Assembly: GCA_003644295.1 (NCBI GenBank) | Contig: QNBZ01000001.1 | Coordinates: 1 to 26,938 of the forward strand | Reading direction: 5' to 3' | From: Planctomycetota bacterium | GTDB lineage: Bacteria > Planctomycetota > Phycisphaerae > Sedimentisphaerales > Anaerobacaceae | Length of the DNA stretch: 26,938 bases | Part shown: positions 9,052 to 17,809 of the stretch, one piece after another | Layout of the letters: every line of letters begins with the position of its first letter | Position numbering within the stretch: the first letter of the stretch is position 1 | Position numbers and translations under genes: made by a program | Notes under the pieces: model-generated | The model's database searches: none | What the model was told of the DNA's origin: nothing | What the model saw: only the letters and a program-made list of their open reading frames with translations

Positions 9052-9440
9052 ACTCCCCAATCAAAGTCTGATATCTTTAAATAAGATTCGGTATCTTTCG
9101 ATGTGAATACATAAGCTTGATTACCGACAGTATGATATGCATTGAGACATTTCTCTCCAGTTGTGATTGTTTCTTGGAGGATGACATCTATACGCTTAGA
9201 TGGAGGAACTAAGCTAACATTCCAAGTTATGTCAGTATGCTCACCAAGATAAGATGCTCTCACATGTAAATCCTGACCTTCTGTAGCGATATTCTGAATG
9301 TTATGAAGATATTTGCCGTTGCTGTCAGAAGTAACTGTCACTTCGGATGTTCCCGAAATCTTCACTGGAAGATTCGGTAGAATGTCCTCATTGGAGTCTT
9401 TAGTTTGTCCATATATCGGAAATGGAATTGGTAGTGTCAT
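9048..9440 (-). CDS. Ig-like (carboxypeptidase-regulatory/CnaB-like) surface protein
   Basis: The 130-residue product starts MTLPIPFPIYGQTKDS and reads like a carboxypeptidase-regulatory or CnaB-type beta-sandwich over residues 1-90: 'I-G-T-D..LPNLPVKISG', then VTSDSNGKYLHNI and LHVRASYLGE. The remaining 40 residues (ITTGEKCLNAYHTVGN, then AYVFTSKDTESYLKISDFDW) form a separate tail. The start ATG overlaps the stop of the C25 peptidase gene (ATGA), and its own stop overlaps the start of the repeat-protein gene in the same way, so the three are translationally coupled. It probably forms a connector or decoration between larger surface proteins. There is no signal peptide. The fold is inferred from pattern only. 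Confidence 0.6.
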   Translation of the reverse strand: MTLPIPFPIYGQTKDSNEDILPNLPVKISGTSEVTVTSDSNGKYLHNIQNIATEGQDLHVRASYLGEHTDITWNVSLVPPSKRIDVILQETITTGEKCLNAYHTVGNQAYVFTSKDTESYLKISDFDWGV

Positions 9441-12400
9441 GCTTCAGGTCCAGGTATATTCCACGTTCTGGTGTCACCAACTTTGGTATACACTACAGTG
9501 AACTTATCAATCTCTACATTTAAATTAGAGAAGCCAACAACATATATCTCCCATTCGTAAGTGCTGTTATCCCAATAGCCTATAACTTCGCCGTCTTCTA
9601 AGCCTGCGTCATCAACGATGTCTGATAGCGTTGTAGTTGAGCCAGTATAACCAGTATAGTTAGCTCCTTTATTTGTTGAATTGATTAGAAGGACTGTTCT
9701 TGTAGCGCTGTAATTGATGTAGTTATTGGGAGTTGCATATATCTCAACGGTTCCGGTATCAGTGAGATAAATTCTAATGACATCGTAGGTGTGGATATAG
9801 AAGTCTTCGCCGGTGCCATCACCATAATAGAATATCCAAAGACCATTCTCAGAATCCCAAGTTGTGCCATTCCAGATTGCAATATATTCGGATGCCTCAT
9901 CGAATCCCGGAATGTCTTCAACAGCTTCAGACGCTGTGCAATTCTTTCCAACCCATATGAAATAGTCTTCTCCATCTGCACGAACTACCATGCGGAATGT
10001 GGACTTGACTTGAATATCAGGGTCATTTACTGTTCCATCTTCTCCATCGAAAGCGTAGAACAATATGTCATAGACGCCGGCCTTTAGTGTAGTGGAATAA
10101 GAATATAAGGCTCCGGTTAAATTATCACCAGAAACATATGTCATACTTGCATTTAAATACCATCCAGGTTTAGTGATATTAACTTTTATCTCACTTGGAG
10201 AATCATTATCTGGGTCAGAATATGTGATATTAAAATAGAAAACCGTGCTGCTTGCCTCTCCGACCGATGGTGTCGCTGACGGATTAGATAGTGTTGGCGG
10301 TGTGTTTTCAATAGTTCCTTCAATGTAAAGAGATGTACATCTGATTTTCGGTGATGGTATCGCCATAGCCGGGTCAAAGTAGAAACCAACCTCTAAGTTT
10401 GTCAAATCATTAGCTGTCCAGTTTTCATTTGTGAAGGGGTTCTTTGAAATATAGACGATAAATGTTTGGTAGTTTGTGTTGTCAACCCTTATCTTCGCAA
10501 TTCTTGTTAGTTGAAAGCCGGATTTCAATGTGACATATAGGTGATTATATGTACCACCGGTTGCTCTCGACACTATAACTATCTTCAAATATTTAAGCTT
10601 CGATGTCGTATCTTCAAAATTAAATGTCTCTTCGCCGATACCACCCTCGATGTATGTTGTGTCGCTATCGTGAGAAGAGCCATCATCGATACACTGCCAT
10701 TTGTAAGTTGCACCGTGTGCGGTAATATCATCATCATTGACTGTACCGTTGTCATTTGGAAGGAGAGTAAGGTCTGGTGTTGGATAATTTGTTCTGATAG
10801 TCTTAACAAAAGTCTTAGTTCTTGTCACGCCAGTCGATGAAATAGTATAGCGTAGAGTGTAGTTGCCATAGTCACTCATAAATGTTGTATTACTTATAGT
10901 TATCTGATTCTGCTCAGTGGAACCTACTCCTTCTTCCAGTGTTTGATACTCGCCATCAATTAGGCCTTCATATTTGTAGTAGTATGCATAACTTAATCCA
11001 TCAAGTCGACCATGAATTTGCGGCTGAAGTTGGTCGGTATCATTCTTTTCTATATAGAAGACTGACCAGCTGTTATCATAAGGATGTGTTTTGAACTTCA
11101 TGACTGCTTTGGAAGTGACAGAATCCGCTGTGCAAGTAACATTGATAAGATATGTTGTATCGGTGCTGGAGCATCCTGAGTACAGAGTTGAATAGATTCC
11201 GTAATTTTCCACATCACCATCAGAGAAAGATTTAGCGAGCTGCCAGTTTCCGTCTTTGAAATAAACATCTGCACTATCAATGTCCTTATTGTTGAAATTG
11301 ATAAATTTGAATTTAGCATAGGGATGACCTGGAATGCTGAATGTATTGTTCTTCATCGTGGGGCCGTAAACCTCAATGTTTGTGTATTCTGGATACTTTG
11401 GACGAAGAGTGGGGTCACCAAGTACTGATAATCCAGAAAAGGATGTTGTAAAGCCCTTTTCGTTCAATAAATTCATTATCGCATCACCGAATGTATAATT
11501 ATCTGCGTAGATGTATTGGATACACTGATACACAACAGGACCGCTGATAGTTTTTGTACTTCCAATAGTCATCACAGCCCCACCTACCTGCCAGAGAAGA
11601 ACTGGAAGAGTATCTTGGTTTGGAACATCATCCAGCCAAGCATTATCGCCACAACCGCAGGAAATCACGATAAAGGCTTTTTCTTCTGCACCAGTGTAGT
11701 TAAAACACCCATCATCTGGCGAATGGTCTGGGTCTTCCCACCAGTAACCTCCATGAGCCCTGACGAGATACATATAGAAGCCCTCTGTATAGCCTTCATG
11801 AGTTCCATTAAGATATTCCGTCATTTCGGATGAATTATGCACACTCTCATTAACACAGTGGTCAAAGCCCGGCGATTCCGGTGAGTCTAAGTAACCAACA
11901 TTGTCGAGGATGTTGAGATAGGTGTAATTCAGATAATCAGTCCATATTTCGTCATTCACTTCATATGTGCTTATGTTCATTGAGTACATAATGACGTTTT
12001 TATTAATCTCGGCATCATATGCCCGTGCTTCGTAAGCCTTTGTTTTATTGAACCAAGCATAGAATTGTGAATCTGTCTCGAAAGGAACTCTACCAACTGG
12101 AATATCTATCTTACCATCACTTAAATCGCTTCCGCCTTCACAGAAATAATCATCGTCGTCTTTGTTCTGTGTGCCGTTAAGTGCACCAAAGTACCACATG
12201 TCGACTGTTGCTACATCGTCCCACATTGGCTCTGATTCATAAGTCAACCTGTATGCTGTCTTACCAAATATCAATACAGCTTTGATAGCATTATCATTGT
12301 AAACTTTATCACGAATGAAATTTCTTACTTTACAAGCGGTATCATTGTAACCAGAAGCTGCATTCCAAGAAGACTGAGAAACATACCATGGATTTGAAGG

Positions 12401-14434
12401 ATTTTTGTCACCCCATGTCCCATCTGCCCAATAGTCTTCATCGTTTACAATGCTGTCTATGGTCTTAATGTAAACAACATATTCTGTGTTTGCCTCTTTC
12501 CACTCTTTGTATTCTGTCGCCAAATCATAGTCGCTTGCATCACAAATTACATAGATATGTGGACTGGTGGTCTTAAAATGCCAGATATCAGAAGAAGTAT
12601 TATGGATTGAATCATCAGCATAAACTCGCCAATAATATGTCGTTCCTTCTTCCGTAAATTCACTATAGGTATGAGAATAAGTTGCATTAGGTTCCTTATT
12701 TGTATCCGTTCCATCGTAATACCAAGTTGAGCCATCATAGGAATAGTACCATGAGATATTGAGAGTATCGCCATCTTCATCTGCAAAGTATGCTGAACAT
12801 GTAATACCACTTGGTGAAACAGGGATATCAACTGAGCCGTTTGCGGGATTAGGATTAGAGATGGTAGGTGCTTGGTTTGAAGTTACAGAATAAGTAATTC
12901 TCATTTTGATATAATCAACCTGACTTGCAGCGGATTGACCTGAAGAATTTACTACTCCTTGAGCAAATAGTTTGAAGTTTGAATTCGAGAAATCGTTTGG
13001 AACCCATTTGTGTGTTCCCCATAAATCATTACTACCACCTACAGAGACCGCTTCTTCTGAAGTACTTTCAAACTGTATTATTTTACTTTCGCTCCAGCTG
13101 CTTCCTCCATTCCATGAAAGTTTGACCGATATTCGAGAGTCATCTGGTTGAGGTATTACAAGCAATATATTACCCTCAAATACTACTTCAATACCCTTAA
13201 TAGTTGCATAACTTGGAATGTCAACATCGAATGTATAATAGTCCTCTTCATCCTTATCAGAGGAGCAATATACGATAGCATAATTGGCATCATCTTCTAA
13301 GGCATTTTGCGGATTCGTCCATTCGTTCTTGATGGAACCATAGTTCTCAGGGTCAAACCAATCAGTTGTGTGTGTCTCGCCCTCAGTGTGGAAGTGATAT
13401 GTCTCACTCACGTTTTCTGTTCCATCATCAACATATACCCGCCACCAATAAGTTTGGTCGTATTGATAAAATTCTTCATATGTATGAGAAACTGTTGTGT
13501 TTGCAGAAACGGTTTCTGTTGCGACATTATGCCATTCTCCTGTTGAAGCGTTTGTAGCCCACGTGACTGTGAGAGTGTCTCCGTCTTGGTCGCTGACATA
13601 TACAGAACAAGTAACTCCAGCATCTGATACTGCAACATTAGTAGAACCATTGGATGGATTTTCGTTGGATAATTCAGGTGCGGTGTTTCCGCCTGTAGTA
13701 TAATAGACAGTTATCCTAACATGGTCAATAAGAGCACTTCCACCATCTGGAGCATCTACTTTAGCAGAAATCGCAACACCAAACTTATCATCATTTATAT
13801 CATCAGGTGTCCAACTTGCTCCCCACAAATCATTGTCTCCACCATATGATGCATAGGCATCAGAGTCTGGCCAATGTGTATTAGTATCTGCCTTATCATC
13901 TCCAACAACTTCATCATATTTTATCAACCGTATGCTGTAATCAACTATATATCCATTCTTTAAATCCGCTTTCCTCTCGACTTCCACTTTTATACCATTT
14001 ATAGTCGCACCCGATGGAATGTTAAATCCGTATTGTTGAGTCCATAGATAATGAGTTCGAAAGATGCCCTTATATTCAGCATACGCATATTTATTGTCGG
14101 AGTCACAAGCACAATCTGGGTCTCTCCAGTCTATGGTCCCGACTTCATTATTATTTATTGCCTTATTGGGACTATTTGGTCCCTGAGAGTCCAAAGTGCC
14201 GGCTGTTGGAATTAGGATTGATGATGCAAGTAATGTGCTCGCTATTAGAAATTCTTTCCATCTACGCAATATAATATCCTTTGAAAATATCACTATAAGA
14301 CCTGAAGTGAATGCTGCGACTATAAACCCGAGAAGAGGAGAAATGTGCAGACCTGCTAGGCCAAAAATTCCCAATAATCCGCAGGTTAGGAGACTGAATA
14401 CCGCTATAAGAATTACCAAATCTAGCTTTTTCAT
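9437..14434 (-). CDS. membrane-anchored C25 (gingipain-like) cysteine peptidase with multiple beta-sandwich domains
   Basis: A 1665-residue protein. Three hydrophobic segments occupy residues about 5-29, 33-51 and 62-78, followed by a large acidic, Thr/Asn-rich ectodomain. Residues about 85-250 and 350-510 are related lectin-like beta-sandwiches (SGATINGIKVEVER, then NDLWGASWTPDDIN; repeated as YATIKGIEVVFEG and NDLWGTHKWVPNDF). Two FN3/PKD-like domains follow the motifs NENPSNGSTNVAVS and NPNPANGSVDIPVS. Residues about 625-1010 match family C25: His894 in RAHGG and Cys926 in ISCGCG, 32 residues apart (33 in gingipains), and the terminal LSVLGDPTLRP. More beta domains follow to the C-terminus. 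More than 30 N-x-S/T sequons fit a glycosylated secreted protein. The start overlaps the fibre gene stop (ATGA). It may be displayed on the host surface or carried by the virion; substrate is unknown. Confidence 0.85.
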   Translation of the reverse strand: MKKLDLVILIAVFSLLTCGLLGIFGLAGLHISPLLGFIVAAFTSGLIVIFSKDIILRRWKEFLIASTLLASSILIPTAGTLDSQGPNSPNKAINNNEVGTIDWRDPDCACDSDNKYAYAEYKGIFRTHYLWTQQYGFNIPSGATINGIKVEVERKADLKNGYIVDYSIRLIKYDEVVGDDKADTNTHWPDSDAYASYGGDNDLWGASWTPDDINDDKFGVAISAKVDAPDGGSALIDHVRITVYYTTGGNTAPELSNENPSNGSTNVAVSDAGVTCSVYVSDQDGDTLTVTWATNASTGEWHNVATETVSANTTVSHTYEEFYQYDQTYWWRVYVDDGTENVSETYHFHTEGETHTTDWFDPENYGSIKNEWTNPQNALEDDANYAIVYCSSDKDEEDYYTFDVDIPSYATIKGIEVVFEGNILLVIPQPDDSRISVKLSWNGGSSWSESKIIQFESTSEEAVSVGGSNDLWGTHKWVPNDFSNSNFKLFAQGVVNSSGQSAASQVDYIKMRITYSVTSNQAPTISNPNPANGSVDIPVSPSGITCSAYFADEDGDTLNISWYYSYDGSTWYYDGTDTNKEPNATYSHTYSEFTEEGTTYYWRVYADDSIHNTSSDIWHFKTTSPHIYVICDASDYDLATEYKEWKEANTEYVVYIKTIDSIVNDEDYWADGTWGDKNPSNPWYVSQSSWNAASGYNDTACKVRNFIRDKVYNDNAIKAVLIFGKTAYRLTYESEPMWDDVATVDMWYFGALNGTQNKDDDDYFCEGGSDLSDGKIDIPVGRVPFETDSQFYAWFNKTKAYEARAYDAEINKNVIMYSMNISTYEVNDEIWTDYLNYTYLNILDNVGYLDSPESPGFDHCVNESVHNSSEMTEYLNGTHEGYTEGFYMYLVRAHGGYWWEDPDHSPDDGCFNYTGAEEKAFIVISCGCGDNAWLDDVPNQDTLPVLLWQVGGAVMTIGSTKTISGPVVYQCIQYIYADNYTFGDAIMNLLNEKGFTTSFSGLSVLGDPTLRPKYPEYTNIEVYGPTMKNNTFSIPGHPYAKFKFINFNNKDIDSADVYFKDGNWQLAKSFSDGDVENYGIYSTLYSGCSSTDTTYLINVTCTADSVTSKAVMKFKTHPYDNSWSVFYIEKNDTDQLQPQIHGRLDGLSYAYYYKYEGLIDGEYQTLEEGVGSTEQNQITISNTTFMSDYGNYTLRYTISSTGVTRTKTFVKTIRTNYPTPDLTLLPNDNGTVNDDDITAHGATYKWQCIDDGSSHDSDTTYIEGGIGEETFNFEDTTSKLKYLKIVIVSRATGGTYNHLYVTLKSGFQLTRIAKIRVDNTNYQTFIVYISKNPFTNENWTANDLTNLEVGFYFDPAMAIPSPKIRCTSLYIEGTIENTPPTLSNPSATPSVGEASSTVFYFNITYSDPDNDSPSEIKVNITKPGWYLNASMTYVSGDNLTGALYSYSTTLKAGVYDILFYAFDGEDGTVNDPDIQVKSTFRMVVRADGEDYFIWVGKNCTASEAVEDIPGFDEASEYIAIWNGTTWDSENGLWIFYYGDGTGEDFYIHTYDVIRIYLTDTGTVEIYATPNNYINYSATRTVLLINSTNKGANYTGYTGSTTTLSDIVDDAGLEDGEVIGYWDNSTYEWEIYVVGFSNLNVEIDKFTVVYTKVGDTRTWNIPGPEA

Positions 14435-16185
14435 ATTATGCTACCAGCCATGAAGCCTAGACATTTGACATCATCATCGTCGCTTACAGAGGCTCCTGAA
14501 TAAATTATTCGTATGGTGACATTTGAGCCTGCATCGACACTCGCAAGCGGATTGCCAATTTTCACAACATTACTCGATGTTGAATAAATTACGGTGCTTC
14601 CGCTGAGGAGCTCAATCTTTAAATCAGCCACAGAATTGCCATCAACATCTGATATGCAAGCCTGCCAGAGATAGAAGGATTTATTGCTTGGTAATTTGAA
14701 TCGTGCAAGTCTAATATAACGATTTCCTTTGAGACCAACTGCTGGAGAAGCAAACGTCAGGGGAGGAAGTGTATTTTGCCAAGAGCCATCCAAATAAGTG
14801 AGTGTATGTCCATCTGCCTCAGAGTCGATTGAAGTATCGGATAAATCAGACAGTGCATGAGTGTGTGTTGCAGAGGCGAAGGATGATGCATCATAAGAAG
14901 AAGATTTTATTTTATCTTCACCGGAATCATAAACAAGGAATTTGTCTGCTGTGAATGATGAATTGTTTGTTCCACCATTGCTAACAGCAAGAATGCCAGT
15001 AGCATTAGATAAATCTCTGTCAGAAGAGTGGTAATGTAGGTCTGTATCTCCACCACCAGTTAATGCATCTTTCTGAGTGGCAGTTAGGTGGATAGAAGAG
15101 TCCTGAGAGTGGTCATAAGCAGTATTCCAATTGGCAGAGTTGTCTGTTACATAAGAAGTAGAACCACCAGCGATTTTAACTAACCCATCAAAAGACGAGA
15201 CATCAGCGTTGAGGCCTCCACGCTCATATGCCAAAGTTCCAGAGTTTATATCAGAAGCATCATGAGTGTGAGTAGCTGGAGCAAAGGAATTTTCATCATA
15301 TGATGTTGATGCCAGCTTACTACCGTCATACGCAATGAACTTTCCAGTGGTGAATGAAGAATTATTTGTTCCACCATGGTCAATGGATAATATACCTGTC
15401 GCATTTGATAAATCCCTATCACTTGAATGATAGTGAAGTGAGCTATCACCGCCATCTGTCAAATCGTCTCTTTGAGTTATTGTGAGCTTTCCATAAGTCG
15501 TACCATCGGGAACATCATCAAGAGAAACTTGGTTTGTGCCAGTTCCCCAATCTATGTGGCTACTCTTTACTGTATCATTGGCGTCTTGAATTGCACCGAC
15601 TTGAGAATAGGTTACGTTGTGCGGATTGGATGTATTTGTAATATGGTCATGACCCGTAGAAGAGGGGAAATAGTTCTCATCGCACTGACTCTTTGTATAG
15701 TATCTATCATCATGTAAGTGAGAGCCGGAAGCAACTTGGTCGCTGCCGCTACCTATTTTGTTTTCATCAACTAAATCATCATAAGCAGAAAATCTAGCTG
15801 TGGAAAGCGTTCCAGATGTAATATCGCTAGCATCATGCGTATGCGAAGCAGGAGCAAAAGATGAAGAATTATAGGTTGTAGATGCAAGTTTCGTTCCGTC
15901 ATATGCAATGAAATAACCATCTGAGAAGCTCGTATTGTTTGTGCCTCCATGAGAAATGTCCAACACGCCGGTTGCATTTGATAGGTCTCTATCGGCTGAA
16001 TGATAGTGTAATGATGTGTCACCACCACCAGTGAGTTGTGATTTCTGTTCTGGTGTGAGATGAATATTATTATTGGAAGTATGCAATGCTAACTGACCTG
16101 ATATTCCTTCTGTGTAATCCACAAAATCATTCCAGTCTTCAGCAAGTATTATATCGCCTGGAGATTTTGTATCGTTAAATGCCAT
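14431..16185 (-). CDS. tail fibre with histidine-rich tandem repeats
   Basis: The 584-residue product opens with MAFNDTKSPGDIILAEDWND, a typical fibre attachment segment. Three long repeats begin near residues 58, 248 and 380 with LHYHS[AS]DRDLSNATG, followed by HGGTNN[ST]SF, a short [FL][IL][AV]YD segment and THTHDASD. A NPHNVTYSQVGA motif near residue 190 is common in phage fibres. The HxH pairs resemble those that bind metal along the shafts of trimeric fibres such as T4 gp37. The last 110 residues (from SPAVGLKGNRYIRLARF to KCLGFMAGSII) form a distinct beta-rich tip that may bind the receptor. No intramolecular chaperone domain is evident. It lies between the zinc-ribbon gene and the C25 peptidase gene, with which it overlaps, consistent with a host-recognition unit. 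Confidence 0.87.
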   Translation of the reverse strand: MAFNDTKSPGDIILAEDWNDFVDYTEGISGQLALHTSNNNIHLTPEQKSQLTGGGDTSLHYHSADRDLSNATGVLDISHGGTNNTSFSDGYFIAYDGTKLASTTYNSSSFAPASHTHDASDITSGTLSTARFSAYDDLVDENKIGSGSDQVASGSHLHDDRYYTKSQCDENYFPSSTGHDHITNTSNPHNVTYSQVGAIQDANDTVKSSHIDWGTGTNQVSLDDVPDGTTYGKLTITQRDDLTDGGDSSLHYHSSDRDLSNATGILSIDHGGTNNSSFTTGKFIAYDGSKLASTSYDENSFAPATHTHDASDINSGTLAYERGGLNADVSSFDGLVKIAGGSTSYVTDNSANWNTAYDHSQDSSIHLTATQKDALTGGGDTDLHYHSSDRDLSNATGILAVSNGGTNNSSFTADKFLVYDSGEDKIKSSSYDASSFASATHTHALSDLSDTSIDSEADGHTLTYLDGSWQNTLPPLTFASPAVGLKGNRYIRLARFKLPSNKSFYLWQACISDVDGNSVADLKIELLSGSTVIYSTSSNVVKIGNPLASVDAGSNVTIRIIYSGASVSDDDDVKCLGFMAGSII

Positions 16186-16187
16186 AT

Positions 16188-16889
16188 TTATTCATATTTC
16201 ATTTCGACATTACCATTCTCGTCAGCATACAGCATAACTTTATAATTTCTACCAGCAATGGTTTCCTGAAAGCCGACGACATATAACCGCCATCTTCGTT
16301 CGCGAGTATATTGCTTGCTTGTCACTCTTATTAGTTCAAGATAGCCACCACATTTTGGGCAATGACCATGTCCACCCTTCTCAGGTGGAGTGGATTCAGT
16401 AGCGCTGAATAAATCGTATTTCTCTCCACATTGCTTACATTGCCAATAGTCGTGTTTTCCACAATGTGGACAGATTGGAGAACGCCAGTAGGAATCTCCA
16501 AAGAATTTGACGCTTCCAGTAGCCTGAAATTCTTTACCACAATTCTCACAAATTCTAAACTCTTCAATTGAGATAAAATTCCTCATAAAGAGGATAAAAC
16601 GTTTATTCTTATTAATCTCAACTTCAATTTTCGGAAGAAGAGGATTGGAAATTGCAGGTATCCCACGCTTATTCAATTCAACAGCTAAATCATATGGAAT
16701 GGGATACCAACCAATCTTAACCAACTTAGAGTTGTCAATAATCTTAATAGAGTTCTCTTTAAATGTATTCAAATCAAACTGACTTGCATAGGTTCCATCA
16801 TTATAATGTGCTATCCAAAAATATACGAGAGGGCGAGGCTGGGATGCCATTTCCACCGCCTTGTATGGCTTGTAATCTCCAATAAACAT
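16188..16889 (-). CDS. zinc-ribbon protein in the fibre module
   Basis: The 233-residue protein has four CxxC pairs at Cys114/117, 140/143, 151/154 and 177/180 (CENC, CPHC, CKQC, CPKC), enough for two zinc ribbons or rubredoxin-like knuckles. The N-terminal half (VYFWIAHYNDGTYASQFDL, then KLVKIGWYPIPYD) is beta-rich and resembles N-terminal domains of uncharacterised phage structural proteins. After the ribbons comes RVTSKQYTRERRWRLYVVG and a short beta tail. No nuclease or methyltransferase motif is present. It sits 2 bases before the fibre start and 6 bases after the preceding gene, so it is co-expressed with tail parts. It may be a metal-stabilised virion protein or an assembly factor; a regulatory role cannot be excluded. 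Confidence 0.7.
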   Translation of the reverse strand: MFIGDYKPYKAVEMASQPRPLVYFWIAHYNDGTYASQFDLNTFKENSIKIIDNSKLVKIGWYPIPYDLAVELNKRGIPAISNPLLPKIEVEINKNKRFILFMRNFISIEEFRICENCGKEFQATGSVKFFGDSYWRSPICPHCGKHDYWQCKQCGEKYDLFSATESTPPEKGGHGHCPKCGGYLELIRVTSKQYTRERRWRLYVVGFQETIAGRNYKVMLYADENGNVEMKYE

Positions 16890-16895
16890 TAAACA

Positions 16896-17522
16896 TTACG
16901 CCTCATCATACACGAACGTTGCAGTCTTCAAGTCCTTCAGGCCCGGTGTAGCTCCTGGACCAACAATAAGCTGTGTAACTACCAGATGTGACTGTCCTGT
17001 CTGAGAGGATGTGAATGCAACTCCAGCTTGTACCATAAGCGCGCTAGACTGCGAGGAGAAGTGTGTTATGCTCGTATACTTTCCAGGCGTAGATGAATAG
17101 TATGAGTGTGTCGTCTCGAGGGGGTCTCCAGTCTCACCTTCCGTACCAGTTGCCTGGTCGTACTGGCTAAATGGACATCCTTGTGTTTTCGTTCTCCAAT
17201 CACTCTCTGAGCTTGAAGAGACACCGACTATTAAATCACCGCCAGTTCCTAACTCCCAGTCATCATGTGGAGAGCTATCCCAAGTCTGATAATATCTGAT
17301 ATCTTTGATGTGTGTAGATGGCGGACTCGTAACGTCTAAACAGTGGCTCTTCCAATAGGAACGATTGGTCCCACTATCTGGAATCGGGATTGGATAGTCA
17401 GTTAGATTGGATTCTGGTCTGTCTGCAGTGTAGTATCTCGATGGATTGGATGTATCCTTCAGTGTGAGTGTGGGAGATGCTTCAGAACCTGTAACTTCCT
17501 TAATATATACCGTTGCAGGCAT
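16896..17522 (-). CDS. hypothetical structural protein, first gene of the surface block
   Basis: I do not recognise this 208-residue protein. It begins MPATVYIKEVTGSEASPTLT and is rich in Ser, Thr, Gly, Tyr and Asp, with a beta-strand character throughout; it has few Lys residues and no membrane segment or signal peptide. A Ser/Thr-rich central region (GVSSSSESDW; TGTEGETGDPLE) looks surface exposed. Near the C-terminus VVTQLIVGPGATPG and LKTATFVYDEA read as closing strands. It follows the tail assembly chaperone by 56 bases and precedes the zinc-ribbon gene by 6, so a tail or baseplate component is likely. The 56-base gap contains a TTTAAATA stretch but no strong ribosome binding site. Confidence 0.7.
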   Translation of the reverse strand: MPATVYIKEVTGSEASPTLTLKDTSNPSRYYTADRPESNLTDYPIPIPDSGTNRSYWKSHCLDVTSPPSTHIKDIRYYQTWDSSPHDDWELGTGGDLIVGVSSSSESDWRTKTQGCPFSQYDQATGTEGETGDPLETTHSYYSSTPGKYTSITHFSSQSSALMVQAGVAFTSSQTGQSHLVVTQLIVGPGATPGLKDLKTATFVYDEA

Positions 17523-17578
17523 ATTCCATCTATACTCTATTTAAACATGAAGAGAAACATGAAATATACATCCAGAGC

Positions 17579-17809
17579 TCACTTACGTCTGAACCTCCGC
17601 TTCTTCTGTTCTTGCAGCATCTTCTTATATTGCTGTTCTCTGAGCTCAGCAAGATACAGCAAATATCTTTCTATAAACATCATGCCAATAGGGTCTTCAC
17701 GTCTTAACCGTCCGAGTTGTTTCGGTGTTACCCGGAAGAATTCACAAAGCTTTCCTTCGAGAAGGCCTAAATCACTCTTTACGAAAGGATTCGAGTTCTT
17801 CCTCGCTGA
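17579..17809 (-). CDS. tail assembly chaperone, second frame (GT-type extension)
   Basis: This frame is open from 17809 to a TGA at 17579 and overlaps the end of the upstream chaperone gene. It has no suitable ATG or GTG start with a binding site in the overlap. Beyond the upstream stop it reads KSDLGLLEGKLCEFFRVTPK, then LGRLRREDPIGMMFIERYLL and a basic tail ending RRFRRK. Short helical extensions of this kind, with an L-C-x-x-F-x-V-T-P-x-Q-L core, are typical of GT-type products of tail chaperone genes. It is read in the +1 frame relative to the upstream gene, so expression would need a +1 or -2 ribosomal frameshift. A shift at TTT to TTC would join SF to VKSDLG and add 67 residues, giving about 220 in total. 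Confidence 0.75.
   Translation of the reverse strand, partial: SARKNSNPFVKSDLGLLEGKLCEFFRVTPKQLGRLRREDPIGMMFIERYLLYLAELREQQYKKMLQEQKKRRFRRK

Noticed and set aside
17538..17545. TTTAAATA on the coding strand before the gene at 17522, resembling an archaeal TATA box
   Set aside because: It sits only about 20 bases from the ATG, too close for a usual start site, has no BRE-like element, and A/T-rich octamers are expected by chance in this sequence.
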